A DNA stretch of 64,000 nucleotides from Sequoia sempervirens (Eukaryota > Streptophyta > Pinopsida > Cupressales > Cupressaceae). The stretch is from NCBI GenBank assembly GCA_007258455.2, contig VDFB02373365.1:219304162-219368161 (forward strand), given 5' to 3'. How positions within the stretch are numbered: the first letter of the stretch is position 1; each line of letters begins with the position of its first letter. The notes beneath the pieces are model-generated. The model ran no database searches. It was given only the letters and a program-made list of their open reading frames with translations, and was not told the origin of the DNA. Position numbers and translations under genes: made by a program. Shown here piece by piece: positions 45,159-56,900 of this stretch.

Positions 45159-45196
45159 TGCGACTCATTCACCAAGGGTGGCAAATCATTCCTCCC
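45159..45196. repeat. Palindromic motif, copy 3
   Basis: GCGACTCATTCACC then AAGGGTGGCAAATCATTCC. The right arm is partly decayed. Confidence 0.65.
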
Positions 45197-46740
45197 CAAG
45201 ATTTATGGAAAATTAGGAGACAACTCTACAACACCAGATCTAGAAATGTCTGATTGTCGGGTTGCCGAAGTCAGTTTTGTAGGAAACAAACATAAAACAC
45301 TTAAAAAGCTTGAAATAATGATAAGTTGACTTGAAGCTCCTAATTGAATTGATTTCCACTTTTCAACACCTTCAAACTTGTCAAATCTGCAAAACAAAGG
45401 CTACAAATACACATGCAAAGAGGAAAATGTTGTAGGGTTAGCAAATAGGGGTTTACCTTGGTCAAACCCTTGGTAATCAAACCCAATAAAGATAAATGAA
45501 ATTCAAAGGAAATGATAAATGAACAACATAAAAGTTTTACAAACTTACCAAAATCTTTGATAATGCAAGTCTGAAGTAACATCAATGGTTTCTTCAAAGT
45601 GCTTCAACAGTTGCTTGATGATGTTGTAAGATGTTTGAGTGCTTAGATGTATGAATGATATTTCTTAAATGAATTATGTGATTGTAGAAGATTGTAAAAT
45701 GAGGTGAAAATAACTTATTTATATCAATCTTGTTCCTTAGTAACTATTCATACATCATCGGAGGCCAACATCAAGCATATGTTTGAATAAATCCTTAAAG
45801 AAATTTGAAATATTTTGAATTTTGGAGCCAAGGAGGACTCATTTGCCACCCATGGAGAATGGGTCCCACCTAGGACATAAATCTAGGTGTCAGAAATTAA
45901 ATTTCATTTAATGTTTTTTTCAGAGTATATTCAAGAATACGCTTGAATAAAGCATATGAGTGTATAAAGAGGTCAAATAAGACATGAGAAAGAGTTAAAT
46001 AAGGGGAATATTCCTATAAAAGTGTGAATCTTTATTACAAGACTTTACAACACTTGAAAATAGGACTTGTTGATGTGTAAAAAGATGATTTTTAGGTAAA
46101 TTATATTAAATAGAGTCTAGAATAATGTAGAAATGCTTTACACTATTCTTAATTTCACACTAGTATACAACTTGCAATGAAAGGTTTGGTAGAGGCTGCA
46201 ATTAAAAAATATTGAGGGGCCTCATTTGTTCAATGATTGATAGGAAAATCCATGCAAACCTTCTATTTTATTAGGCCAAACAAGCACATTCCAAGGGATT
46301 AACTTTTAATGTCAAACTCGAGGTTTGTACATACTTTCTTTCTTTATTTCTAAGGAATGAGGTTACTTTTATTCAATTTCACTTGTAAACGATGGGTATC
46401 ACATCATGAACTTAATATATCAATATGTCATTGTATACTCATAACATTGTGTGACATGAGACTAATATTATCTATAAATAATAAAATAGTGATGATTATA
46501 TATCATAAATAATAAAATAATTATCTATTTCATTAGATTTATAATAAACCTATTTATTTAATCTATGTAGAGACTAGATGAAGTAATATAAAGTAGACAA
46601 CCTTGTTTAACATCAATGACATCATTAATATTCTTTGTGAATCAAATAGGAATTCAAAGATAGCCAAGAACCCTCTCATATAATGTCATGACAATAATAA
46701 CAAAATGTTATGGAATTGATACATGTGAAACGTACTTAAT
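45197..46740. other. Spacer, no gene seen
   Basis: AT-rich, apart from palindromic motif copy 4 at 45829-45868 (GGACTCATTTGCC, ACCCATGGAGAATGGGTCCC). No domain recognised. Confidence 0.4.
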
Positions 46741-46916
46741 ACTAGATTATCTATCTTAATATATTAATCTATATATTATATCCTGAGAGATATCATTTTT
46801 GATGCATATTTTTAAAAAAATCAAAAAAGTAAAAAAAACAAAAAAAATACACCTTGAAAATGATATCTCTCGGCATATAATATATAGATTAATATATTAA
46901 GATAGATAAGCTAGTT
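46741..46916. repeat. Long hairpin with arms of about 58 bp
   Basis: The left arm (46741-46799) contains TTATCTATCTTAATATATTA, ATCTATATATTATAT and GAGAGATATCATTTT. The right arm (46857-46916) is its reverse complement with about four mismatches. The A-rich loop is about 57 bases. It could be a foldback or MITE-type element, or a small-RNA precursor. Very AT-rich arms make a chance low-complexity origin for the inner part possible, but not for the whole arm. Confidence 0.8.
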
Positions 46917-47960
46917 TAGCACAACTATCAATAATATTATCATTTAATATAATATTTTCATTAAGTATAATGTATTAATAATATCTATTAAATATAATTG
47001 TATTATATTATTATAATTATATTAATATTATATTAATACTAATCTTAATATATTAATAAAATTAGTACTATATGATATCATAATAATATATTACTATTAG
47101 TATTATAAAAATATTTTTTTTGTATTAATAATAGTTAACCAAATACATCAAGGAAACAACAATGTTGTCATCACTTTTTTTTAAACAAAGCAGTATGGGA
47201 ACATCATTTTTACAAAATATGAGGCAATAGGACTGAATATTGTATAAGATTATATTATGTTTAATTTCCAATGCTCCTGCTATATGTGTTCTTCCATGTT
47301 GCCCTAGCTAGCCAATGTATTGACCGCTTCCAATTCATCATTTGAGAAGATTTCCTCCATTTCCTGGTTCTTGCTTGTGAGCAGCCTTGATGTTCAAATT
47401 TGTGTAGGTCTCATCTTTACTAGTTTTGACACTGAGGTCTTTTCGGAATGTCTTATCATATTAATAATATAATATTATTAAAGTATTAATATCATTATCA
47501 TTTAATATAATATTATCATTAAGTATAATGTACTAATAATATATATTGAATATTATTACATTATATAATTATAATTTTATTAATATTAATAATATAGTTT
47601 TATTTATAAATTAGTATTATTTTAATAATAATAATATATATTAATATGAATATTACATTACTAATAGTTTAATAATGTAATGATATTAAAATTATCAATA
47701 ATATTTTTGTATAATATAATATTATCATTAAATATAATGAGTTAAGAAATTATTTTAAATATTGATAATATTAATTATGAATATTAAATTTACTATATTG
47801 TATTATTATAACAATATTAGTTATTAATATTATCATTGTAATATTAATATAATTATATAATATTACATTATAGAATTATATCAAGATCTTAAATATTAAT
47901 CTATAATATTAATATTAATATTTTATTATTAATTTTAAATAATTGTTTGATATAATAATA
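46917..47960. repeat. AT-rich low-complexity tract with internal duplication
   Basis: TAATATTA-like sequence at 46920-47110 and 47455-47960. A phrase near 46930 (TTATCATTTAATATAATATT, then TCATTAAGTATAATGT) recurs near 47487. Between them, 47110-47450 is ordinary-complexity sequence. Confidence 0.75.
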
Positions 47961-48479
47961 TTGTTAATGTTCAAGTTATATTTGAAAAGGTTATATATAA
48001 ACATATAATGTAAATAAGATATTAGCACATAGTATATTTGAAGATGTCCATTTAATTTGAAGTTGATAATATATAATTTAATATTTAAATAACATATTAT
48101 GAAGATAATTATACATCAAAGATATTACAAAATATAGAAATTGAAATTGAACATAGTATGTTTATTTATGAAAATGTGATTACATGAATAATTTAACAAT
48201 ATATGTTAAATTATTTAATTTTCAAGGCTTGAAGCCTTATTTGTTCTTCTTTTCTCTTTTCAAGTTATTTTCCTTTTTTCAATTTTTTTTTATCTAACAT
48301 ACGTGAATGAAAACATAATTCGTAGTACTTCTAAATTATTTACATGTAAAATTGCTACAAATGTCAATCTAGCTCTTTTAGTATGTCCTTTATCAATGTT
48401 GGATTTTTGTAGAGTTAATCTTTGTGACTTGTGTTTTTTAGAGCCCAAGCTAATCATAATGGTATTTTTTGTGTGCTAC
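47961..48479. other. Spacer, no gene seen
   Basis: AT-rich sequence downstream (on the minus strand) of the helicase remnant. Confidence 0.4.
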
Positions 48480-50100
48480 CCCTTTGGATTGTTGCAATTG
48501 GTACTATATGTGGGTGTTGATCATCAAAAGGTATTCTAGAGTAACTATCAAATTCAACAAGTACATATGTTGGTGGTTGGGGTGGTCTAGTTCTAGGTGT
48601 ATATACAATTTTTCATACATATCCAAGTGATCGATTTACAATTCCTACTTCTATCCATAAGTTAGATCTTAACATTGCTCTTGCATTAATACTAACTAAT
48701 AATTCCATATCAAGCTCATCATTTGCACCTCCCTCAATGGCACTAAGGCTTCCAACTTTAGTAGCAATGCTTTGTGCAACATGATTTGATAACTTATAAT
48801 TGTTTTCTATTATGACTGGGAACATTATCATTTCTTGAAAATAAATTAAAACTACTTCCAAATTCTTCATTCTCTAATGCATTTAGCATTGCATTTGATC
48901 TTTTCATAAGTGACATCCAATTGTCAATTGTAGGGTTTGCATCTTTGATATTTGTTAGAATTTCATGAAATATTTTTTTGCTCTTTTTTCTGGACATCTT
49001 GTCTAAAAATGTGATCCAATGTAACGACCATTTTGAATTCTTCCCATGGTATCTTTTCTCATCTTCTACTTTCATATGGAAATTTTTCATTTACTAGAGG
49101 TGATTGTTGCAAGTATCCAACTAAAATCATAGATATGCCTAAATAAAAAAAATAAACATATTGTTAATTATGTATTGTATAAAAGGAATTATTAAAAGAA
49201 TTGAATAAAATGATATCTAATGTGAAGTAAATAATGTTAGCAATTTGAATTGAAAACTTACCTCCAAAACTTTGATTAGTATTTTTTGGAAATGCTTGTC
49301 AAAGCCTAGAATCTATGTTTTCAAGTAATCTCTCTCCAAGGAAACTCATTTCATCTATCAATATGTATTTGAAATGTGATATATCTTCTTGGAAAGTTGT
49401 AAGTATTGTCCCTTCCAGTTCATTAAAATCTCTTATTGGAATTCTTAATTTCAAATGAAATGTTGAAGCGCCAATGTTGAATGCTACAACTCGAGTCAAC
49501 ACGAGTAGTAGAGGAGATTGATTGGGAAAAGACAAACTTTCTAATTCTTGAGTAATGGCACCAATCAAATAAGACTTACCTATTCCTACATTTCCTTGAA
49601 TTATCATGTAGGGAAACAATGTATTTTCATGTGCTTGGTAATGTGGCATGATAATGTTGACTATTTTATGTTGTCATTCACTGAGATTTTTGTAGTCAAC
49701 ACATTGTGGAATATCATCATAAATGAGGTAATAATTAAATTTCATGTTAATTAAATTTATAGCTTGATTGGTATAATCATTAACTTCAAATCCTGGACAC
49801 CAATTTATGTGCTTGTCTATATCTCTTTTTCCCAGCATATCTATCTCTAAAACCTACAATATTTGGCCATGATGAAGTTGAGCTATAGTTTCCCATTCAT
49901 TCTCTATAATGGTTCCCTAAGCACTTTCATTTCCTTCAGATTCAGAGTCACTAATATTTTCATTAAATTTTATGATGGTGTACTATTTGTTGTAAATTCC
50001 ATTGATTAGAATTGAAGTTGTCCTACTTTGCCACTATGGATTAATTGCCATGCCCAATATCCCTTTGAATGTCTCAAAATGGTTTTTAAATTATCTACTA
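48480..50100 (-). pseudogene. PIF1-like helicase pseudogene, probably from a Helitron
   Basis: On the minus strand an upstream part (EIDMLGKRDIDKHINWCPGF, DDIPQCVDYKNLSE) leads to MIIQGNVGIGKSYLI, a Walker A box (49550-49600). ILTTFQEDISHFKYILIDEM, the Walker B region, ends SFLGERLLENIDSRL. After an intron come ISMILVGYLQQSPLV (usually VGDLQQLPPV), HEILTNIKDANPTIDNWMSL, then LVSINARAMLRSNLWIEVGI and PTYVLVEFDSY. This is the order of the PIF1-like helicases carried by plant Helitrons and of related host genes. The motor would unwind DNA. Stops and frameshifts, and loss of the VGD and PPV residues, make it inactive. No Rep/HUH domain or Helitron end was found. Confidence 0.88.
49139..49261 (-). 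other. Probable intron in the helicase pseudogene
   Basis: On the minus strand the exon ends SFGG, followed by GTAAGTTTTC, and the next exon follows TTTATTTAG at 49139. The 123-base AT-rich interval has canonical GT...AG ends and separates helicase motifs expected to be adjacent. Confidence 0.75.
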
Positions 50101-52319
50101 AGAAAAGAAAAAATCTATCCATTTATCAAAGTCATGAGTAGGAATTAAATAATATCTAGGAAACACTCTTATGACAGCTACATTTTTTTTTTAATCTGTA
50201 AAATGCAACCAAAGTTGCATATATTATATTGATATTTTAATTCAATACATTGAGATAGGACTCCAAAATCTAGGTCAGAAAGAAGATAGTTACAATTCAT
50301 GCCAATTATCTAAAAAGCGCTATCAACATACCTAAATTGCCACCCAAAGGCAACCTTGTAAAACCAAAAAAATCAAATTGCTAAGCCCTAGACACCATAG
50401 AAAAAAACCATCAATTAGCTTCATTGTTGAAGCTACCCACCTTGAAAACCATGACAAATTCTATACACAATTGTATGCTCTCAACCACGTCTAGTCCCAA
50501 CCCACAATAGAGAAAATAGTAACCAATCATGACCTAGTTCCTGTGTCTAGCCAAACCGCCACCCATGTTCAGGAGAAAGGGATGGTGCTCCACATCCACC
50601 CTGTGGAAAAAAATTCTATCGATGTTGTTTGGCCAAGGTATCTATTGGTGAAAAAAATTGATGAGGTAACAGTGTCTTATGGGAAACTCAGTTTAGGGGG
50701 GGGGCTTTTTCGCTAAACTGAGTGACCTCTGAGTTTGTTAGAGAAGTCAACTTCTTATATAATGGGGGTTTGGAAAGGGAAAAGGAAAAAAATATAATAA
50801 AATAAAGTCTAACCTAAGAAAATGTTCCAATACTTAACGATAGGCATGATAAATCATAGATCTAAGGGCCTGATTGGTGTTTGTAGTGTTCTAGAAAATT
50901 AGAAACTAAAGATTACAACATAGAAAATCCATTCATTGATATAAAATAATATTGCATACATTCCTACTGCTAAGAAGAGTCATTAGACATGGTCTAGGTC
51001 AACAAACTTGCATTCAACATATATAGAATTTCTCAAATGAAATGTCCAGACAATAAAAGCACAGTTTACAATTTGATCAAATAGCATGAAAGAATAGAAA
51101 GGTTGAACAATTAGCACAGTCTAAAAGTTTTTGCAATAAAATAAAATAGCAATAAAGGCCTGGTGTCTTTAACCAAAACCAATGTTACCTCTAAATTCCA
51201 TACCCTTTTCTCACAACAAAGAAAAGTATATATAGCAAGAAAAAACCCCCACCACTTCAGAGAGCAGTAAGAAAAAAGATTTCGCAATCCCCTAGCAATG
51301 ATGCTAAAATTAGAATATTCCCCAATCCGTTGCAACATAAATGATTTGAAACCAAGCATCTGGTCATTCCAGGCACAGGTTCATCCTCTACAAATGATGG
51401 TGGTGGTCCCAACAAGGCTTAATTAGACAAGTGTCACCATCGCAAACAAATGACTATGACATGTAGTGGCCAATAGCAACATTTGGTTTGTCTGGTCCAT
51501 TGCCCAAATATGAGATCTGTCGAGTAGGCACATGGTAGTGCTTTGTTTCCCATGTGAACCTCTCTCTCTCTCACCATTGAAGACTTGATCTAAGTCTACA
51601 TGTGTCGAGTAGGCAGAGCACTTAACCAATAATAGAGGGAACAATCACCAGTCAGGCACAAAAGAGATGCATGGAAACATTTCACTGCCAGCGGTTGTTC
51701 CTTCATCTCTATACTAATTTTTTTATGAAGAGAAGACACGTAGCAAGAGTACACCATAGATAAAAATTGTGGGGCCTGCCAAACTTATTGGGAATGAGGC
51801 CTTCATGGCACTCGAGCAGAGCCCAATGAGGCAGCAAGAAAAAAAGATCAAAATATCCTACAACCACAACACATGGAAGCATAGCGGGGTTTCTTGGGAT
51901 GTGAAAGGAATGTAGAAAATAGGGGTTACAAAGAGTAGAAACGTGGAGCAGGAGAACAAAACTTAGATAAAAGGTCGAGTTGATTACCTATGATACATGA
52001 GCCGATGCATAGAGGAAAATACTCCTGAAGGGATCTAATTAAATATTTATTAACAACTTTTGGTGACTACCAGGGCCATTTCGCCTGAGGAACAGAGAAC
52101 CCAAAATTTCTCTAGTTTATGGGCTAGAGTACCATTTCATTAGATAATGGAGTCATAGATTCAAAAGAGCCTCCTACAGAGGTGACCATTCATCCTCAAA
52201 TGGCTTCACCATGCTGCAAAAATTCTCTTGTGCTCCACTTAGATCAATAGTTTCTTTATGAGGCAGTGCATTAGGTAAAAAATCCCCTGCTTCACAATGA
52301 AACAGTAGCTATGCAAGTG
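50101..52319. other. Spacer, no gene identified
   Basis: No domain recognised. A small hairpin (CTCAGTTTAG ... CTAAACTGAG) lies at 50689-50725 with a nine-G run in its loop. Confidence 0.4.
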
Positions 52320-52970
52320 GCTGAATAACTCCCTCAATTTCAATTTTAGTGGAAGGATGACTAAAACTTTTGAAAGCATCTGGATCATTTTCCCTTTCTT
52401 CTATTCTTTCTGCAATCTGCTCGGCCATGGCAATAGAGCCATTTTCGAGGAATGGGGACAACAGACCCATCCTGCTTAACTAAGAGAAACTCCCCCAACT
52501 GTTGTCTCTTTTCTTTCTCAAAGTAGCCATGCTCTCTTTAGTGCACTGGAAAGAATAGTGGCAATGGATGAACTTGTTTGTCGTTTGAGCAGCAGCATCC
52601 GGATCTTCAATACCTGCTCTAGCAAGGTTTTCATTAGAGACCGAGGATAGCTCAGTGAGCAGATCTTTTGCTTTCAGAACCTTCTCCAAGATGAACCGTG
52701 GGAATTGCTCAATCATATCGTGAGCCTCATAGCTCAACTTTGATGCCTTGGCGATGAATCAGAGGGTAGGCTATAGTGTTAGGCAAAAGGTTTTAATCTT
52801 CTCCCAGTGAGAGATGTACAATTGCCTAACTAATGGAATAATTCTTGGTTATGTAGGAGAAGATAGGAGAGAGATTTTAAGGGAAGCAATCTTTGTGTCC
52901 TTTAAGCTAATGGCCTTAGCCAACTCTGTCCTTTTCTTTTTCTTGGATGCTAGTCGCTCTATAGAGCTGC
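52320..52970 (-). pseudogene. Unidentified coding remnant
   Basis: The minus strand gives a long protein-like reading: SIERLASKKKKRTELAKAIS at the upstream edge, then (after stops) KLSYEAHDMIEQFPRFILEK, VLKAKDLLTELSSVSNENLA, RAGIEDPDAAAQTTNKFIHC, SMATLRKKRDNSWGSFS, a stop, RMGLLSPFLENGSIAMAEQI and AERIEERENDPDAFKSF. It is charged and helix-prone. I do not recognise the family. It is not an obvious retrotransposon domain and may be a host gene fragment or processed copy. It ends upstream exactly at a candidate LTR start (52972). Confidence 0.5.
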
Positions 52971-52971
52971 T

Positions 52972-53970
52972 TGTAGACACATGAAATTAGCATTATGCAC
53001 TTAGGTCATATTCATCCATTCATCAAATAAATCAAGTTTATTTATGAATCTCCTAAAGTCACCAACTTACATTAAATAAATCAAACATCAACCTTTTAAT
53101 TAAATAAACCAAACTTTATTTAATTGAAATCTCAAAAGTCATATTTCTCCCTCTTAATTTAAATAAATCAAAATATCCAAGTCAAATGGGTCAAAATCAA
53201 CTAATCATCACCTAACCTAATATAATCCTGATTTACCTAATCTAACCACCCATCACATCCTCTAGCTTTTCCCACTTGCACCAATAAATCATTTTAATTC
53301 ATTTATAAAATCAGCATTTTCCATCAACATGGCATCTTTGAGGAATATTCCCTCAAATTTGAATTGAAAAGCAAGTTGAAATGTACATCCAACAAGGAAT
53401 TTAATAGGTCTTACATGGCTCTTACATGTCCCCTTGCAAAGGTCAAACTTAGCATTAACTCTCAAATTCAAATTTGAAATCTCTCTCTCTTTGGCACATT
53501 GACCAAAATATGCTCATTCCTCAAGCCTATCACAAGTTGACAAGTGGACTCATCTCATTGGTCCAATATTTATCCCATGTTGCTCTCTTATGAGCATTCT
53601 TTCAACTTGAGAATCTTTAAATAGAGGCTTCATCCTTCAAAAAATCTTCCACAATCTTAGCATTTCATATCTACAAAGCTTATGCAAAGTCACTCTCTTC
53701 ATTTGAGAACTAATTTTTTCCATTGCATCATCATCATTGGCATTATCAAGGGTTGGGAAAGGGCTGTTTTCCACAATAGCACCAATCCAATATGAGATAA
53801 GGTTTTGATCATCTTCTTATATGCTTGCAATTAGTTATTTTGTTCTATTTAGTTTTGCATAGTTTAGAATGGTTAAGTATTTCATAAGGATGTTTAATCT
53901 AATGTGTTTCAATTGACTAGCATGATGATATTATGTTAAGGTTTAACCATTTTTAGATTTGGCATCCACA
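52972..53970 (+). repeat. Candidate gypsy LTR (about 1 kb)
   Basis: TGTAGACACATGAAATTAG at 52972 has the look of an LTR start, and GGCATCCACA at 53961-53970 a matching CA end. CTTTAAATAGAGGC near 53617 could be the TATA region. A primer-binding-site-like sequence follows at 53974. No second copy is present in the window, so the LTR is either single or cut off from its partner. Confidence 0.55.
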
Positions 53971-53973
53971 TAA

Positions 53974-53990
53974 TGGCGCTAGGAGGAGGG
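53974..53990 (+). promoter_or_regulatory. Candidate primer-binding site
   Basis: TGGCGCTAGGAGGAGGG begins four bases after the LTR-like CA end. TGGCGC starts are common in gypsy primer-binding sites. Confidence 0.5.
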
Positions 53991-56900
53991 TAGCAGAATT
54001 TGTTAGTTGATTGTCTTGTGGAGTCTATTTTAAACCACTAATTGTAGGTTTATTATCAGGTTTATTACTATCTATAGGTTAGTTTACATTGGCATGAACT
54101 CTCTTTGACCTATTCAAGTCAATATCTTTCTATTTGCTCATTCTCTACAGTGTGACTCTGTTGGTTTACATATGTTGTGAATGCCTTATTTTTAGATTGA
54201 TATCTTCACATAGGAATCTCTTTAAATTAATATGCTTGGTTTACATTGGCATTACTTTATTCTGATCCTTGGAATTGGACTTTAAAAGAATTTAAGCTAG
54301 ATATGCAGTCAGCTAATTAGCAGAGCCAAGCATTAGGATTAAATGTTTAGAAGCCATTGCACTAGTTAATATGAATGTGCATTCTTAGGTTCATTTTGTG
54401 TAAGGATTCTTTTCCCTGTTCTACATTATTTCATTGAAATACGCAAATGACTTATCATCTATGAATGGCTAAGACTCAAGTAAAGCTACGGTGATGGGTA
54501 TTAGACCACTTCAAAGAAAATATCTACTCTTTCAAGTTTGCAATCTTTGCATGCTGACCCAGGGAACTTCCTCTAGAATTAAATAGTTTACTAGCCAAAG
54601 CACCTTGCCACCATACCCCTCAAAGATACTCTTGGATGGGAGATTTTGAGAACTGAGTTTCCCTCCACAAATCAGGTGTTAGAAATCTGTATGTATTCCA
54701 TAAATAGTCAAATGCTGCCTTGATAAAATTCCCTAGCATTTTAGTCAAACCGCTCAAAGAAAATAATATTCTCCTAATTCATCTCATCCCAAGCTTGGTT
54801 TGAACAAAAAAATAGCCTTTACACTGCTTCAACTCCATCAGATTCAAATCCTATCCTTAAATGCCTAGCAAAAGATACTTCCCTACAAAGCTTCCAACTT
54901 TTTCTCCTCAGATAACAAATCTAGACAGTCATTTTATGAATATATTACAAAGCTATGCCTTTATCTCTGCTAAAAATGCCTTTTTGTCTTCAATTGAGTG
55001 ATATTTCAGGTCTCCTGGTACATCACCACCATTACTAAAACCAAAGTACTAAAACCAGAGTGTAGAAACTGGTAGTTGACATAAAACGCTAAATCCCCTT
55101 CTTTACCCATCCCTTTATGCACATTATCTGAAAAAGTTCTTGCACTCACACATGCAACAAACCATGCTAATCACTTCCTCACAAGAACTACATTGTAGAT
55201 AGAGGCCACAACATTTACGTGGACTATGATTCACTATACAGGAGACCTCTATAGCATTGCTAAGGCATACATAGTTTGAATGCCATAGAAATTTGGTTAT
55301 TCGCTATTTTTTTAATGATGTGCCATTAATGCCTCTCAACAACGTGCTTCACCTTCCCATCCTTATTCAATTTGTTGTATTTTCTCATTGCATAGACTTA
55401 ATCGATATTTTTTTCATTCATGTTGATGTGCCCAGTTTGGGAGAACTCTTTTGTACGCATTGATTCCAAGCAACTATAGCATGGAAACTTAAGGTTTTGA
55501 TGCTCACAGATTGTGATTTTGATTTAAAAGGATCTCTATCAATGGGGGAAACCTAGGCGAGGATTTCGGTCAAAAGTTGTAGAATATGGCTTGACACTTG
55601 CCAATTACATCAGCTTGAAAGCCATTAATCACTGCTACATTATTTTCTCCATTTAATGTGTTTTTATGACTTGATTTTTCTTCCAGTAAGTAAATCAATC
55701 CATGAATCTTTTCTGACATCATAGATCATATTTTTTAACATGTCAATGTGGTGTTCTATCATGACGTTCGCTACACCCTCAAGCTCTGTCCAAAGATTGT
55801 AATAGAGCTAGCAAGTGGAATGGTGGCCATGTTTGGATTCTTGTCGGCCATAAACAGTACTAGCGAAAGTTTGTTGTAATGGCTTTGACCAATGAGATTG
55901 TGAGATTGCATGACATCTTACCTATGTATGATTAGTGCATTCTGATGTATTATAAAGGGAAGGTGAAGACTTTACTTCCATTGTATTTATTGTTATTGAA
56001 ATCATCATGTCATTGTTTCAGCCTCACGTGGTCATCATAAAACGTTTCTAAAAAAATCTATTTATTCACCTAAATGTTGTATTCTTTGATGGTGTGTACT
56101 CTGCATTTGTTGAATGTTTATAATATGTTGTGTGCATCTTGTTATCTTCTTCCTTCATGAGATGATATATATTTGAGGTCTATGGTCAATCTAAAGCCTT
56201 AATTCTATTCGTGCACTCTGCATGCTTCCCTATTTGCATGTATGTCTCTTAGCATCTCTTGATCCCATCAATCCTTATATATGCTGTGCTTTAATGTGAA
56301 AAATTGACTTGGTCTTGTTTGATGAATGTGGAGATTGTGATAGAACTATCTTTAGCATACAGACTCATCTCCTATGAGTGTAACCCTCTTTTGAATGAAA
56401 TGGCAATTATGACAAGAGGAGAGTATTTGCTTGAAAGTATTTAGTTACTACCTATTTTTTTACACTCATCATCTGCATTTGCTTGAATGTTCAACATAAT
56501 AAATGCAAGTCACTGTCAGTCACTTTAAAACACTGTCAACATCCTTGCTAGCCCATAGTTTTTCTCAGAGGAGGATTTAATCAATGCATTAGGTATAGTG
56601 TAGCGAAAGGGATGAAGCATTTTTCATTCAATTTATAACATATGGATCAGGCTTCTTTTGTACATCGGTCCAAGCCATTCTCTTATCTTGTCAAATCATG
56701 AACTTCCTCATTACTCTGGCCTCGAACAAAACAAAAAGAGCAGGTGCTTCTGTCATCATCAAATCGAACATTGAATTGGAATTGGCAAAGAATCAAGTAA
56801 AGGGGAGGCAAATGTAATGTAGAGGCTCGTTGATTATGCACTTGGCGTTGCAAAATGAAATTTTCAAAGCCTCCTGCTGACATAAGTGACCTGATGACAA

